A stretch of 64,000 nucleotides of DNA, taken from Curvibacter microcysteis. Lineage in GTDB: Bacteria > Pseudomonadota > Gammaproteobacteria > Burkholderiales > Burkholderiaceae_C. Under the pieces are notes generated by a model that made no database searches, was not told where the DNA came from, and saw only the letters and a program-made list of their open reading frames with translations. This document shows positions 28,950-37,462 of this stretch, in pieces. The stretch's first letter is position 1. Each line of letters starts with the position of its first letter. Made by a program: the position numbers and the translations under genes. The stretch lies in NCBI RefSeq assembly GCF_028649455.1, contig NZ_JAQSIO010000005.1, positions 222,028 to 286,027 of the forward strand, written 5' to 3'.

Positions 28950-29636
28950 TCAGCCCACGGCCTTGTCGATGGACTTGCGCAGACGCAGCGTGGCGGCGTT
29001 GACGCTGGCCTCAAAGTCGCGCCAATGCACGGCGGTGGCCTGGCGCATCTCGGCCAGGCGGGTCTCGGCGGACTGGATGTCGTCCCGCAAGGCACTGGCT
29101 TGGACGTCCATGCGCGCTTTGGCCTCGGTGGCCGCGGTGCTGGCCTTCTTTTCCAGGTCCTGCAAGCTGGCCTTGGCCTCGGCAATGTCTTTGTCGGCCT
29201 GGGCCAGAAACTGGTCGCGCAGGCGCGTGTCGCTGACGTAGGTGAAGGTTGGCAGCGCCTTGAGCGAGTCCTTGCTGGCCCCGGGCAGGATCAGCCTGCC
29301 GCCCCGGTCCTGGATCTGGCCCACGGGAATCGCCACATCGTGGCGCCCGATGCCGACAAAGCCGCCCGCCCCCAGGATGACGAAGGACACATTGCGTTCG
29401 GGCGCGATGATCAGGTCTTCAATCTTGCCCACCTTGGCTCCGGCGTCGTTGTAGACGGCCTTGCCCAGCAGGGTCTTCTTGACGCTCCAGCCCATGGCCA
29501 CCTCGGTGGAGGGCGTGACCTGGGTTTGCAGCGTGGTGCTGCTGCCCGCCACCTGGGCCTGCACGGCGGGCGTGACGCCCAGCACGCCCAGGGTCATCCA
29601 AGCGGCCAGGGTGATGGGGGAAAGAAGGTGGGTCAT
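28950..29636 (-). CDS. secreted PRC-barrel protein
   Basis: A 228-residue periplasmic protein. The signal peptide (MTHLLSPITLAAWMTLGVLG, cleaved near VQA-Q) is followed by a PRC-barrel domain at about 40-115 (LLGKAVYNDAGAKVGKIEDL, FVILGAGGFVGIGRHDVAIP). A C-terminal charged helical segment (about 125-225) resembles a coiled coil. PRC-barrels occur in RimM and in stress-related exported proteins, and the role here is unknown. ATG 29636 is preferred over ATG 29645 because GGATG precedes it. It stands 43 bases before the efflux operon and could be cotranscribed. Confidence 0.8.
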   Translation of the reverse strand: MTHLLSPITLAAWMTLGVLGVTPAVQAQVAGSSTTLQTQVTPSTEVAMGWSVKKTLLGKAVYNDAGAKVGKIEDLIIAPERNVSFVILGAGGFVGIGRHDVAIPVGQIQDRGGRLILPGASKDSLKALPTFTYVSDTRLRDQFLAQADKDIAEAKASLQDLEKKASTAATEAKARMDVQASALRDDIQSAETRLAEMRQATAVHWRDFEASVNAATLRLRKSIDKAVG

Positions 29637-29778
29637 AGCGCACATCCAGGTCAAAAGAAAAAGGCCCAGGCCGCGCACGGCGGGTGGGGCTGAGAGGGTT
29701 GTAGGCTGGGCGCGCGCTGGCGTCTGTTCGGGCGCGCACCTGCGCTGGGCCGACTGCGCGCGGCGGCCTCGGGACGCC

Positions 29779-30204
29779 CTAGGGCCGGGCCGGTGCCACT
29801 TCAGGCCGTGACCACTCGCGGTAAATGCCGCCGGACTCGACCGAGCCATGGCGCGCACTGGGTTCGGTCATGCGCGACAGGCAGTCTTCACGTGCCCGAT
29901 CGCGTTCGGGCAGGCCTTGGCAGCGGCGGGTCTGGTTGCTGCGCTCCTGCTCGGGGTGACTGCGCCCCAAAGAAGACCTGGGCTCAGCCCGCGCGGCCTG
30001 CGCCTCCTTGAGGCAGTCCGCCCGGCTCTGGTGGCTGCGCCCGTCCAGGCAGGCCTGGCGCTCCTGCTGGTAGCGCTCTTGGCGCTCGCGGTCGGCGGGG
30101 GCGGCCTGGGCCGCGCTCCCCAGCCCGGCCAGCAACAGCCAGGCCAGGCCACGGCATGAAGCGACCGAGATCGCACCCCTTGAATTGAACTTGAACTTGA
30201 ACAT
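29779..30204 (-). CDS. small secreted Cys- and Arg-rich protein of unknown function
   Basis: A 141-residue product. The N-terminus MFKFKFNSRG is followed by a hydrophobic signal segment ending AAQA. The mature part is highly charged (RERQERYQQERQACLDG and later RRCQGLPERDRAREDCLSRM) with four cysteines in two CxxxxxxxxxxxxC-like pairs that could form disulfides in the periplasm. ATG 30204 has GGAG seven bases upstream. I do not recognise a named family. Proteins of this look are common in Burkholderiales, but no role is known to me. Confidence 0.6.
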   Translation of the reverse strand: MFKFKFNSRGAISVASCRGLAWLLLAGLGSAAQAAPADRERQERYQQERQACLDGRSHQSRADCLKEAQAARAEPRSSLGRSHPEQERSNQTRRCQGLPERDRAREDCLSRMTEPSARHGSVESGGIYREWSRPEVAPARP

Positions 30205-30416
30205 GAGACCGCTCCAGCCACATCGGTCGCCCATGCTCGCGCGAACGCCCCGGCTGGGCGGTGCGCCAGCGCACCGCCAGCGTCCCTGCGCAGCGAACGC
30301 CGGGCCGGTCTCGGGCACTTGCTTGGCTTGGGCAGGGCAGCGCCAATGTCAAAATGACCGACCCGCTCGCAGGCCCCCTGTGGGCACCACCCCGTTCTCT
30401 GTTGGAGCCCCCCGCC

Positions 30417-30878
30417 ATGACTTTGCCCCGCTTGCTTCGATCCACCGCCCTGCTCTGTGGGCTGCTTGGTGCCTGGCAGCTGCCGGCGGGGGCGGAAAGC
30501 CTGGCCTCGTCGGCGGCCAGCGCGGGCTCGGCTTCCAGTGGCAGCGTGTCAGACTCTTTGCAAGGCTCCAGCCACAGCTCCAGCGGCGGCGACCGCGTGG
30601 CCACGGGCGACTACCGCATCATCGATGTGGCCCAAGCGCCCCAGCGCAGCGACCGGGTGCGCCTGACCTTGCAGGCCGAAGCCAATGGCGAACGCCTGGT
30701 GCTGGACCTGCCCCAAGCCGTCGCCCAAGCCCAGGGCCTGCAGCGTGAGCACCGCGTCCACGCGCAGCAACGCGACTACGGCTACGAGTTTTCGCACAGC
30801 GACAACCGCGCCCTGTTCTACCTGGTGCTGGCCGACCACTGGTACGACGCCCTGCCCGCCCGCCCCGTGCAACTGTGA
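30417..30878 (+). CDS. secreted protein of unknown function upstream of the DUF2145 gene
   Basis: A 153-residue protein with a signal peptide (LLRSTALLCGLLGAWQLPAGA), a Ser/Gly-rich stretch (about 28-58) and a compact domain (about 62-150) containing DYRIIDVAQAPQRSDRVRLTL and HSDNRALFYLVLADHWYDAL. It has no cysteines in the mature part. I do not recognise a named domain. Start: ATG 30417 follows GGAG by nine bases. Its stop overlaps the GTG start of the DUF2145 gene, so the two are probably coexpressed and both exported. Confidence 0.65.
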   Translation: MTLPRLLRSTALLCGLLGAWQLPAGAESLASSAASAGSASSGSVSDSLQGSSHSSSGGDRVATGDYRIIDVAQAPQRSDRVRLTLQAEANGERLVLDLPQAVAQAQGLQREHRVHAQQRDYGYEFSHSDNRALFYLVLADHWYDALPARPVQL

Positions 30879-31957
30879 GGCGGGATGGCTCGGCCCGGGC
30901 ATGGGTCAGGCAGGCCGGCTCGGCCCGAGCATGGGTCAGGCAGGCCGGCTCGGCCCGAGCATGGGTCAGGCGGGCCGGCTCGGCCCGCCGGGGCCTGCTC
31001 TGGGCCTGGGGCCTGCTGGGGCCGCTGATGGCCTCGGTGAGCGGGGCCCAGCCCACTGGGACCGAGGTGCCGCCCGCCAGCCCCCCGGCCCAAAGCCAAA
31101 GCCAAGCCACGAACGCGCTGAGCAGCGCCTGGTGCAGCCGCACCCCGGCCATGACGGTGCAGCAGCAAGCGCGCTTGCTGCGGTTTGCGTCCCTGGTGCA
31201 GGCCGAGCTCAATCGCCAGGCGCCTGGCAGCAGCACGCTGATCAGCCGCTCGGGCCTGGACCTGGCGCGCTTTCAGATCCGCTACTCCCACGCGGCCCTG
31301 GCCTGGCAGAACGAGCGCGGCGACTGGCTCACGCGCCAGCTTTACTACGCCTGCGAAGAAGGCCGCCCCCGCGTCTACGACCAGGGTGTGGCCGGCTTTG
31401 TGCTGGGCGGCAACGACCCGGAGTTGAGCTACATCGCCCTGCTCACGCTGCCCGAGGCGCCAGGGCGGGCGCTGCGCGACGCCGCACTGGACCGGCCGCG
31501 GGCGGTGGGCTTGCTGGCGGCACGCTACAGCGCCAATGCCTACGCCTTCAGCCTGGCCTACCAAAACTGCAACCAGTGGTTGGCCGAGTTGCTGGCCGTG
31601 GCCTGGGCACCGCTGCGCGAGGAGGGCCCCGAACTGCGCGCCCAGGCCCAGCGTTGGCTGGCCCAGGCCGGCTATGCGCCCACGCCGGTGGCGGTGGATT
31701 CACATTGGCTGATGCTGGCCAGCGCCTTCATCCCCTTGGTTCATCTGAACGACCACCCCGAAGAAGACCGCTACGCGCGGCGCCTGCGCGTGAGCCTGCC
31801 GGCCTCGCTGGAGGCTTTTGCACGCCAGCAGGCGCCCGGCAGTGAACGGGTGGAGATCTGCCAGAACGGCCGCCAGGCCGTGATCCACAGAGGCTGGACC
31901 CCCGTGGCCGAGGGCTGTGTGCCCGGGCCTGGCGATGAGGTGGTGGCGCTGGACTGA
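30875..31957 (+). CDS. DUF2145 family exported protein
   Basis: A 360-residue protein matching the DUF2145 family: WCSRTPAMTVQQQARLLRFA at the start of the mature part and a characteristic end, ICQNGRQAVIHRGWTPVAEGC. Conserved cysteines and YYACEEGRPRVYDQG suggest a periplasmic, disulfide-bonded protein. The function of the family is unknown. The only in-frame start before the signal peptide core (LLWAWGLLGPLMASVSGA) is GTG 30875, overlapping the previous stop. The n-region between them is encoded by a 30-bp tandem repeat (GSARAWVRQA repeated), which is unusual. It converges with the cytochrome gene. Confidence 0.75.
   Translation: MRRDGSARAWVRQAGSARAWVRQAGSARAWVRRAGSARRGLLWAWGLLGPLMASVSGAQPTGTEVPPASPPAQSQSQATNALSSAWCSRTPAMTVQQQARLLRFASLVQAELNRQAPGSSTLISRSGLDLARFQIRYSHAALAWQNERGDWLTRQLYYACEEGRPRVYDQGVAGFVLGGNDPELSYIALLTLPEAPGRALRDAALDRPRAVGLLAARYSANAYAFSLAYQNCNQWLAELLAVAWAPLREEGPELRAQAQRWLAQAGYAPTPVAVDSHWLMLASAFIPLVHLNDHPEEDRYARRLRVSLPASLEAFARQQAPGSERVEICQNGRQAVIHRGWTPVAEGCVPGPGDEVVALD
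30887..30990 (+). repeat. 30-bp tandem repeat inside the start region of the DUF2145 gene
   Basis: Three consecutive 30-base units occupy 30901-30930, 30931-30960 and 30961-30990, preceded by a partial unit from 30887. The first two full units are identical and the third differs near its end. Being a multiple of three, copy-number change keeps the reading frame and only lengthens the positively charged signal-peptide n-region by ten residues per unit. Confidence 0.9.
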
Positions 31958-31967
31958 GGCCCCGGGC

Positions 31968-32504
31968 TCAGGCCCGGTCGCGCCCCAGGCGTTTGCGGCC
32001 GGTGACCATGGCGGCCACCAGGTTCTCGCGGTGGCGCAGGCTGGTGAACAGCACACCGGCCAGGTGCAAAGGCACGGCCACCACAAAACTCCAGGCCAGG
32101 GCCTGGTGCAGCTGATCCAGCCAAGCCATGCCCCAGAAGGCATCGGTGGTGTAGAGCCAGCCCGTGAAACCGGTGGCGCCCACCAAGGCCCACAACAGCA
32201 AGGCCATCCAGGCGCCCAGGGGGTTGTGGCTCAGGTAGCGGCGCTCGCGCCCGGCCCGCAGTGCCTGCAGGTACTGCCAGGTGGCACGCGGGCCTGGGAC
32301 AAAATGGCTGGGCCGGCCCGCCCGGCTGCCGCGCCAGCACCAGAGGGTGCGCAAGGCCAGGGCGGCCAGGGCCGCGTAGCCCGCGCGCTCATGCCAGGTG
32401 TGGGCCCACCAGATGGAGGCCCAGGCGCCGATCACCGAAGCGGCCATCGCCCAGTGCAAAACCCGCACGGGCAGGTCCCAAACCCGGATGAGGCTGGGCG
32501 GCAC
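31968..32504 (-). CDS. cytochrome b561-family membrane protein
   Basis: A 178-residue four-helix b-type cytochrome. Candidate heme histidines are His17 (RVLHWAM), His35 or His38, His133 (LHQALAW) and His147 (VPLHLAG). The end SLRHRENLVAAMVTGRKR is typical of the diheme cytochrome b561 / hydrogenase-cytochrome group. Start: GTG 32504 lies five bases after the PepSY stop, placing the first helix correctly. No in-frame ATG is nearby. It is the last gene of the iron-uptake operon and may supply electrons for ferric reduction, which is inferred from context. Confidence 0.8.
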   Translation of the reverse strand: MPPSLIRVWDLPVRVLHWAMAASVIGAWASIWWAHTWHERAGYAALAALALRTLWCWRGSRAGRPSHFVPGPRATWQYLQALRAGRERRYLSHNPLGAWMALLLWALVGATGFTGWLYTTDAFWGMAWLDQLHQALAWSFVVAVPLHLAGVLFTSLRHRENLVAAMVTGRKRLGRDRA

Positions 32505-32508
32505 CGGC

Positions 32509-32802
32509 TCAGTCCGGCTTGGCTTCGGCGACTTTGTCAAAGGTCTTGGCGTTGAAGAAGACTTCGGCGCGCGCGCCGTCGGGCTTGAAGCCATAGACCT
32601 CGTAGCAGTCGTTCCAGGTCTTGACCTGGCGCACCTTCCAGCCTTCGGCCACCAGCTTGCGCTGCAGCTCCATCTGCGGACGCCACTCGGCCTTGGGGCC
32701 GCTGTCGCAACGCACATCACCGTGGGCGGCGGCCGAACCCGCGGCCACCAGAGCGGCCAAGGCGATCGCGCCGCGGCCCATGAGTTGAGAAATTTGAATC
32801 AT
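32509..32802 (-). CDS. small periplasmic PepSY-domain protein
   Basis: A 97-residue protein with a signal peptide (MGRGAIALAALVAAGSAAAHG) and one PepSY-like domain (ELQRKLVAEGWKVRQVKTWNDCYEVYGFKPDG). Two cysteines (CDSG and NDCYE) may pair. Such small PepSY proteins are found beside iron-siderophore receptor genes and may modulate uptake or reduction. The precise role is unknown. A TTG six bases upstream of ATG 32802 is an alternative start. The gene sits between piuC and the cytochrome gene. Confidence 0.8.
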   Translation of the reverse strand: MIQISQLMGRGAIALAALVAAGSAAAHGDVRCDSGPKAEWRPQMELQRKLVAEGWKVRQVKTWNDCYEVYGFKPDGARAEVFFNAKTFDKVAEAKPD

Positions 32803-32811
32803 GGTCAATTA

Positions 32812-33504
32812 TCAAAGGTCCAGCCACATGCGCAGCAGGTTGTGGTACGTGGAGGTGAGGCCGATCACCGAGGGGTCGGTCTCGCCCGGGCCGCTTTGGC
32901 CGCGCAGCTGGCGCAGGTGGTGGTCCATGTCGAACAGCAGGCGGCGCTGCTCGTCGCTGCGCACCATGCTCTGGATCCAGAAGTAGCTGGCCACGCGAAA
33001 GCCACGCGTCACCGGCTGCACGCGGTGCACGCTGGTGCCGGGGTAGAGCACCAGGTCACCGGCGGGCAGCTTGACGCGCTGCTCGCCAAAAGTGTCTTCC
33101 ACCATCAGCTCGCCGCCGTCGTATTCGTCGGGTTCGGACAGGAACAGGGTGCAGGAGATGTCGGTGCGGATCCCGCCCTTGCCGTCGCGCAGGTAGCGCA
33201 CCGCACTGTCCACGTGGTTGCCAAAGCTGTTGGCCGTGCCGCCGTAGCGGTTGAACAGCGGCGGCGAGATCTGCTTGGGCAGCGCGGCAGAGAAAAACAG
33301 CGAATGCCGCTCCAGGCCGCGCAGCAGGAGCTGCTGCACTTCGCGGGTGGCATCGCAATCTTCGGGCAATTGCTCGTTGTTCTTGGCTTGGGCGGACTGG
33401 CTGCCGGCGGTCATGCGGCCATCGCCCCAAGGGGCGGCGGCCAGGACTTGGCGAGCGTGGGCCACTTCTTGTGGCGTCAGCACCTGGCGTACATGCAAGA
33501 GCAT
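32812..33504 (-). CDS. piuC: PKHD-type Fe(II)/2-oxoglutarate hydroxylase PiuC
   Basis: A 230-residue oxygenase of the YbiX/PiuC family, regularly encoded beside TonB-dependent siderophore receptors. The metal triad is visible: His97 and Asp99 in GNHVDS and His160 in SVHRVQPV. Arg170 is the likely 2-oxoglutarate ligand. The C-terminal segment with [19 protein letters not shown] is typical of the family. It lies 27 bases after the receptor gene and 9 bases before the PepSY gene. The substrate is unknown in general, and a role in releasing or modifying iron chelators is inferred. Confidence 0.93.
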   Translation of the reverse strand: MLLHVRQVLTPQEVAHARQVLAAAPWGDGRMTAGSQSAQAKNNEQLPEDCDATREVQQLLLRGLERHSLFFSAALPKQISPPLFNRYGGTANSFGNHVDSAVRYLRDGKGGIRTDISCTLFLSEPDEYDGGELMVEDTFGEQRVKLPAGDLVLYPGTSVHRVQPVTRGFRVASYFWIQSMVRSDEQRRLLFDMDHHLRQLRGQSGPGETDPSVIGLTSTYHNLLRMWLDL

Positions 33505-33531
33505 GGCGGGGGGTTCCTGGTTAATGAAAAA

Positions 33532-35772
33532 TCAGAAGCGCATCCCCAGCGTCATCAGCGCCGTGCGGGGAGCACCGGAGATGACAAAGCCCGGGTAGAG
33601 CTGGTCACCATACAGTTTGTTGGTGATGTTGGACACGTTGATCTGGCCGTAGACGTCCGGGGTGAAGTTGTACTCCACCATGGCGTCTGCAACCATGTAG
33701 CCCGGGGCCCGGGCCGTGGTCGAGGCCGCACCCGAAGTGCCTTGCAGCGGTCGGTTGACCGAGGCACCGCGCAGGCCACCGGCGATGCGCAGCTTGGGCA
33801 TGGCCTGGTAGCTGACCCAGGCCGCACCGGTTTGGGTGGGGGTCAGGCCGACGCGCGAGCCCACCACATTGGCCTGGGCACTGCCGATCTGGTCGATGGT
33901 GGCCACCGGGATCCAGCTGTAGGACAGGTAGACCTCCAGCTTGGGCGTGATGCGACCCACCACATCCATTTCCAGGCCGGCCGAGTGGCGCTTGCCCGAC
34001 AGCACATAGGCCGAGCCGGCAAAGTCAGCGTCGGTGGTGCGCTCATTGAACTTCTCGGTGCGGAAGACCGCCAGGCGCGTCGACAGCTTGCCTTCCAGCC
34101 AGTCCAGCTTGGCACCGATTTCAAAGTTGCGGCTCTTTTCCGGCGGCGTGTTGGCGGTCTGCGCCGTCACGTACTGGTAGGTGTCGGCCGAGGTGTTGAA
34201 CGAGGTGCCGTAGGAGATGTGGTAGGACTGGTCCGGTGCCGGCTGGTACAGCAGGCCGGTGCGGTAGCTCCAGACCGAGTTGGACAGGCGGGTGGTCGAC
34301 GTGCCGGTGTAGGCGCCATTGGTGCCGGTGGCGTAGTTCAGCTGACTGAAATCGCCGCTGAAGTTGTCGTGGCGCGCGCCGACCAGGAACTTCCAGCTCG
34401 GGGCGAACTGCACCAGGTCTTGGGCGTAGAAGCCCAGGGCCTTGGCCGAGTAGTTGCTGGAGGGGCGGTAAGTGGGCGAAGCCGACAGCGTGCGGCCGTC
34501 GTTCGGCGTGCCCACCGAGGTGTTGCCCTTGTTGTAGTTGGTGCCCACCACGCCATTGGATTGGAAGCGGTCGGCCTCCTCGTGCGCGGCGTCCACGCCG
34601 GCCAGCAGGTTGTGCTTCATGCCCCAGGCGTCGTAGCTGTTGCTGTAGTCGCTTTGCACATAGGTGGTCTTGTAACGGTCCTTGCGCGCGGCCAGGCCAG
34701 AGCGGGTCAGGACGGTCGAGCCACTGAGGTTGGACTGGGTGGTGGTGGCGCCATTGGTGGTGCCGAAGCCGGCCACGGTGCCCCATTGCGAGCGGTCGAA
34801 CACGCCGCTGCGCACCTGGGAGCGCAGCTCGCCGCCGTCGTCCAGACGGCGTGTCCAGGAGGCGTGGGCGAACGTGGCCTCACCCTTGAGGTAGTCGCTG
34901 CGGGTGCCGTAGAAGTTGCCCGGCGAGATGTTGGGCACGGTGCCATTGAGGTAGCGGATGGCGGCTTGCGGCACGTTGTCCACATTCAGGTGCGACACGC
35001 CCACCGTGAACTCGTCACGGCTGCCAATGCCCCAACTGTAGGTGGGTGCGATGCCGTACTTGTCGACCGTGGCGCCACCGTTGTTGGCCTTGGTCATCAT
35101 CACGTTCATGCGCAGGGCCGCGTCTTCATCGGTGCGGATGTTGAAGTCGCCCGTGGTGCGCAGGTAGCCGCGCGAACCCACCGTGGCGGCCACATCGCTC
35201 TGGTCAGCCAGCAGGGGCTTTTTGGTGACCTGGTTGATCACGCCGCCGGTGGAGCCGCGGCCAAACAGCATGGAGGCCGAGCCCCGCATCACTTCGATGC
35301 GGTCCAGGTTGAAGGTGTCGCGGTCGTACTGCGAGGGGTCGCGCATGCCGTCGATCAGCAAGTCACCGGTCGTGGCCACCGGGAAGCCGCGCATGCGGAT
35401 GTCCTGGTCGGTGCCGTTTTCGGTGGCGGCGAAGGTGATGCCGGCGGTGTAGTGCAGCGCGTCCTTCAAGGTGTCGAGCTTGACGTCGTCGAGCAGCTTC
35501 TCGGTCATCACGGTGATGGACTGAGGGATGTCGCGGATGTCTTGCTTGCCCTTGCCGATGGTGGTCTGCTTGGTCTGGATCGCGTCCTTGCCCTGCACCA
35601 CTTCGGCCTTGTCGACCACCTTGACCTCCTTCAAGGCGCCGTCAGCGTGGGCCAGACCCGCCCAGGACGACACGGACAAGGCCAGCATCAAAGAGCCCAG
35701 CGACACGCCGCTGGGCTCGTCAAGGGCTGATAGGGTGGATCGGGCGGCAGGCACGAAAGGGCTGGATTTCAT
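33532..35772 (-). CDS. TonB-dependent siderophore receptor (Fiu/PiuA type)
   Basis: A 746-residue outer-membrane receptor. Signal region, then a TonB-box-like EVKVV, plug domain (IPQSITVMTEKLLDDVKLDTL to VMRGSASMLFGRGSTGGVINQVTKK, about 60-200) and a beta-barrel ending in aromatic TLGMRF. The NPL-like and RGF features fit catecholate siderophore receptors, and the piuC neighbour supports a Fiu/PiuA type for monomeric catechols. ATG 35772 (MKSSPF) is chosen because it opens the signal peptide. The frame upstream is not conserved-looking. A Fur-box-like site lies about 110-130 bases upstream, so iron repression is likely. Confidence 0.93.
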   Translation of the reverse strand: MKSSPFVPAARSTLSALDEPSGVSLGSLMLALSVSSWAGLAHADGALKEVKVVDKAEVVQGKDAIQTKQTTIGKGKQDIRDIPQSITVMTEKLLDDVKLDTLKDALHYTAGITFAATENGTDQDIRMRGFPVATTGDLLIDGMRDPSQYDRDTFNLDRIEVMRGSASMLFGRGSTGGVINQVTKKPLLADQSDVAATVGSRGYLRTTGDFNIRTDEDAALRMNVMMTKANNGGATVDKYGIAPTYSWGIGSRDEFTVGVSHLNVDNVPQAAIRYLNGTVPNISPGNFYGTRSDYLKGEATFAHASWTRRLDDGGELRSQVRSGVFDRSQWGTVAGFGTTNGATTTQSNLSGSTVLTRSGLAARKDRYKTTYVQSDYSNSYDAWGMKHNLLAGVDAAHEEADRFQSNGVVGTNYNKGNTSVGTPNDGRTLSASPTYRPSSNYSAKALGFYAQDLVQFAPSWKFLVGARHDNFSGDFSQLNYATGTNGAYTGTSTTRLSNSVWSYRTGLLYQPAPDQSYHISYGTSFNTSADTYQYVTAQTANTPPEKSRNFEIGAKLDWLEGKLSTRLAVFRTEKFNERTTDADFAGSAYVLSGKRHSAGLEMDVVGRITPKLEVYLSYSWIPVATIDQIGSAQANVVGSRVGLTPTQTGAAWVSYQAMPKLRIAGGLRGASVNRPLQGTSGAASTTARAPGYMVADAMVEYNFTPDVYGQINVSNITNKLYGDQLYPGFVISGAPRTALMTLGMRF

Positions 35773-35882
35773 GGCAAAAAAGGTCAGAAGGGTTGGAAAA
35801 CGGTGTCGTCCGCCACCCGCACTGACAGGAGCCCGCAAGGTAAAGCGTTGGTTGACGACTTGTTTTGATTTTAATCACAAAT

Positions 35883-35901
35883 GCGAATCACTTTTATTCG
35901 C
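35883..35901 (-). promoter_or_regulatory. Fur-box-like operator upstream of the TonB receptor
   Basis: GCGAATCACTTTTATTCGC fits the 6-6-1-6 hexamer layout of Fur sites, with outer hexamers GCGAAT and ATTCGC in perfect inversion and a poorer middle hexamer. The inverted repeat extends to ATGCGAAT-N7-ATTCGCAT at 35881-35903. It lies in an AT-rich patch in front of the receptor-piuC operon. Assignment to Fur is inference from form and context. Confidence 0.6.
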
Positions 35902-35980
35902 ATGTGCGTTATTAACAACAAAACCAAGCCAAATTCGCCTTCAGGCACCAGCCCTCGCAGGCGCCTGGCTCAACCGCCGG

Positions 35981-37264
35981 TCAGCGGTTCCAGTCTTGCG
36001 GGGCCGCGTCCTTGCCGGCCACCGAATACAAGGCCCCTGGCGCGTTGCGGGTCTGCATGAAGGCTTCCAGCGACTCGCCGCGCATGGCCGCATAGATGTG
36101 CAGGTTGGACACGCCGATCACCGCGCCCAGCTTTTCCAGCATGAAGAAGATCACGCCGTAGTGGATCAAGCCGCGCCAATCGCGCGTGCGCACCAGGGCC
36201 CGCTCCTCGTCCGTCAGGCCGGCGGCCTCGAAAGCGCCTTCCTCGTCGGCGCGGAAGCGTTCGCGCCGGGCCGGCTCGATCAAGCCGTGCAGGAAGCGGT
36301 TCAAGCGGTAGGCCTTGACGCTGCGGGCCAGGTCAAACGGGTAGGTGCCGGTCAGCGCCTGCGCGCCTTGCAACTGGGTGGCCACATGGGCCTGGTGGCG
36401 CGCCAGCGCCGCACCCTCCGGGGCGCTGGCCTGGTTTTCGTAAATCGCCGTGGCGATGCCGGTCATGGAGGGCAGGTAATAGCTTTGGTGCACTTGGCGG
36501 ATGCGCGCCGACAGCGCCCCGCGCATGACCAGCCACATGATGACTTCAGCCCCTTCCAGGCCGCCCAACTGGGCGTACTCGGCCTGGGTCATGTCGGCCA
36601 GCTGCTCGGGGTCGTTCTCGATCAGGTCCAGAAAGCGCTGGTCCCAGGCCGGGTTGTTGAAGCCGGCGCGCTCTCCGTGCACCTGGTGCGACAGGCCGCC
36701 CGTGGCCACCAGGGCCACCTTCAGGTCTTCGGGGTAGCTCTCGATGGCGCGGCGCAGGGCCTGGCCCAACTTGTAGCAACGCCGTGCCGAGGGCACAGGG
36801 AACTGCAACACCCCCACTTGCAGCGGCACGATCTGCACCGGCCAGCTGGGCTCATGCGGGCACAGCATGGACAGGGGCGAGAAGCAGCCGTGGTCCAGCG
36901 CCTTGTCCTGGAAGAAGGACATGTCGAACTCGTCGGCCACCAAGGACTGGCCGATGTGGCGCGCCAGCGCCGAATGCCCGTCCACCGGCGGCAGCTCGCG
37001 CGCGCCGCCGCCTTCGTCCGCCACCTCGTAGCGCTCGCCAATGCCCAGGGCAAAGGCCGAGTAGTGGTCGAAAAAGAAGGAGGTGACGTGGTCGTTGTAG
37101 ATGAAAAACAGTACGTCGGGCTGTTGCTCGGCGATCCAGGCCTGCACGGGCTGGAAGCCCTCAAAGATCGGCGCCCAGACCGGGTCGTTCTGCTTCTTCT
37201 GGTCGTAGGCAAAGCCAATGGTGGGGGTGTGGGAGGTGGCGATGGCGCCAACGATACGAGCCAT
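35981..37264 (-). CDS. galA: gallate dioxygenase
   Basis: Extradiol ring-cleaving enzyme that opens gallate, an Fe(II)-dependent step in aromatic acid breakdown. The 427-residue product fuses a LigB-type catalytic domain (about 1-280) to a LigA-like C-terminal domain (about 305-420), the hallmark of gallate dioxygenases as opposed to two-subunit protocatechuate 4,5-dioxygenase. Likely iron ligands are His12, His59 (FIYNDHV) and a glutamate near 237-240 (GLEGAEV). Acid/base histidines His124 and His193 are present. The C-terminus SNLHIYAAMRGESLEAF matches the family closely. It is divergent from a LysR regulator with a LysR-type box between them. Protocatechuate as an additional substrate is possible. 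Confidence 0.92.
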   Translation of the reverse strand: MARIVGAIATSHTPTIGFAYDQKKQNDPVWAPIFEGFQPVQAWIAEQQPDVLFFIYNDHVTSFFFDHYSAFALGIGERYEVADEGGGARELPPVDGHSALARHIGQSLVADEFDMSFFQDKALDHGCFSPLSMLCPHEPSWPVQIVPLQVGVLQFPVPSARRCYKLGQALRRAIESYPEDLKVALVATGGLSHQVHGERAGFNNPAWDQRFLDLIENDPEQLADMTQAEYAQLGGLEGAEVIMWLVMRGALSARIRQVHQSYYLPSMTGIATAIYENQASAPEGAALARHQAHVATQLQGAQALTGTYPFDLARSVKAYRLNRFLHGLIEPARRERFRADEEGAFEAAGLTDEERALVRTRDWRGLIHYGVIFFMLEKLGAVIGVSNLHIYAAMRGESLEAFMQTRNAPGALYSVAGKDAAPQDWNR

Positions 37265-37381
37265 GTCGGGTCTCTCGGTTGCAAAGGGGAGGACGGTCAG
37301 CGGCCCGGACCCGGGTCGCCAGGGAGCGCAGATTCTGCGCAGCCCCGGGCCGGCCCACCAGATGCCAGACGGCCACGCGCG

Positions 37382-37396
37382 ATAACCCAGGGTGAT
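37382..37396. promoter_or_regulatory. LysR-type box between galA and its regulator
   Basis: ATAACCCAGGGTGAT is a 15-bp imperfect palindrome (six of seven pairs) containing the T-N11-A core at 37383-37395. It sits 118 bases upstream of galA and 67 bases upstream of the divergent LysR gene, as expected for an autoregulated activator site. Confidence 0.55.
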
Positions 37397-37462
37397 TGGT
37401 ACAGTGGTCAGCCCTGCCTTGATCAACCCCGCCGCCCGGCCCCGCACTGAAGCCCTGTCCGC

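Noticed and set aside
30887..30990. Tandem 30-bp units considered as a CRISPR array
   Set aside because: Units are directly adjacent with no spacers, only about three copies, and they are inside a coding frame.
32398..35730. Plus-strand open frame of 1110 codons opposite the iron-uptake operon
   Set aside because: Covers four convincing minus-strand genes in antisense, with no signal peptide or domain despite its length.
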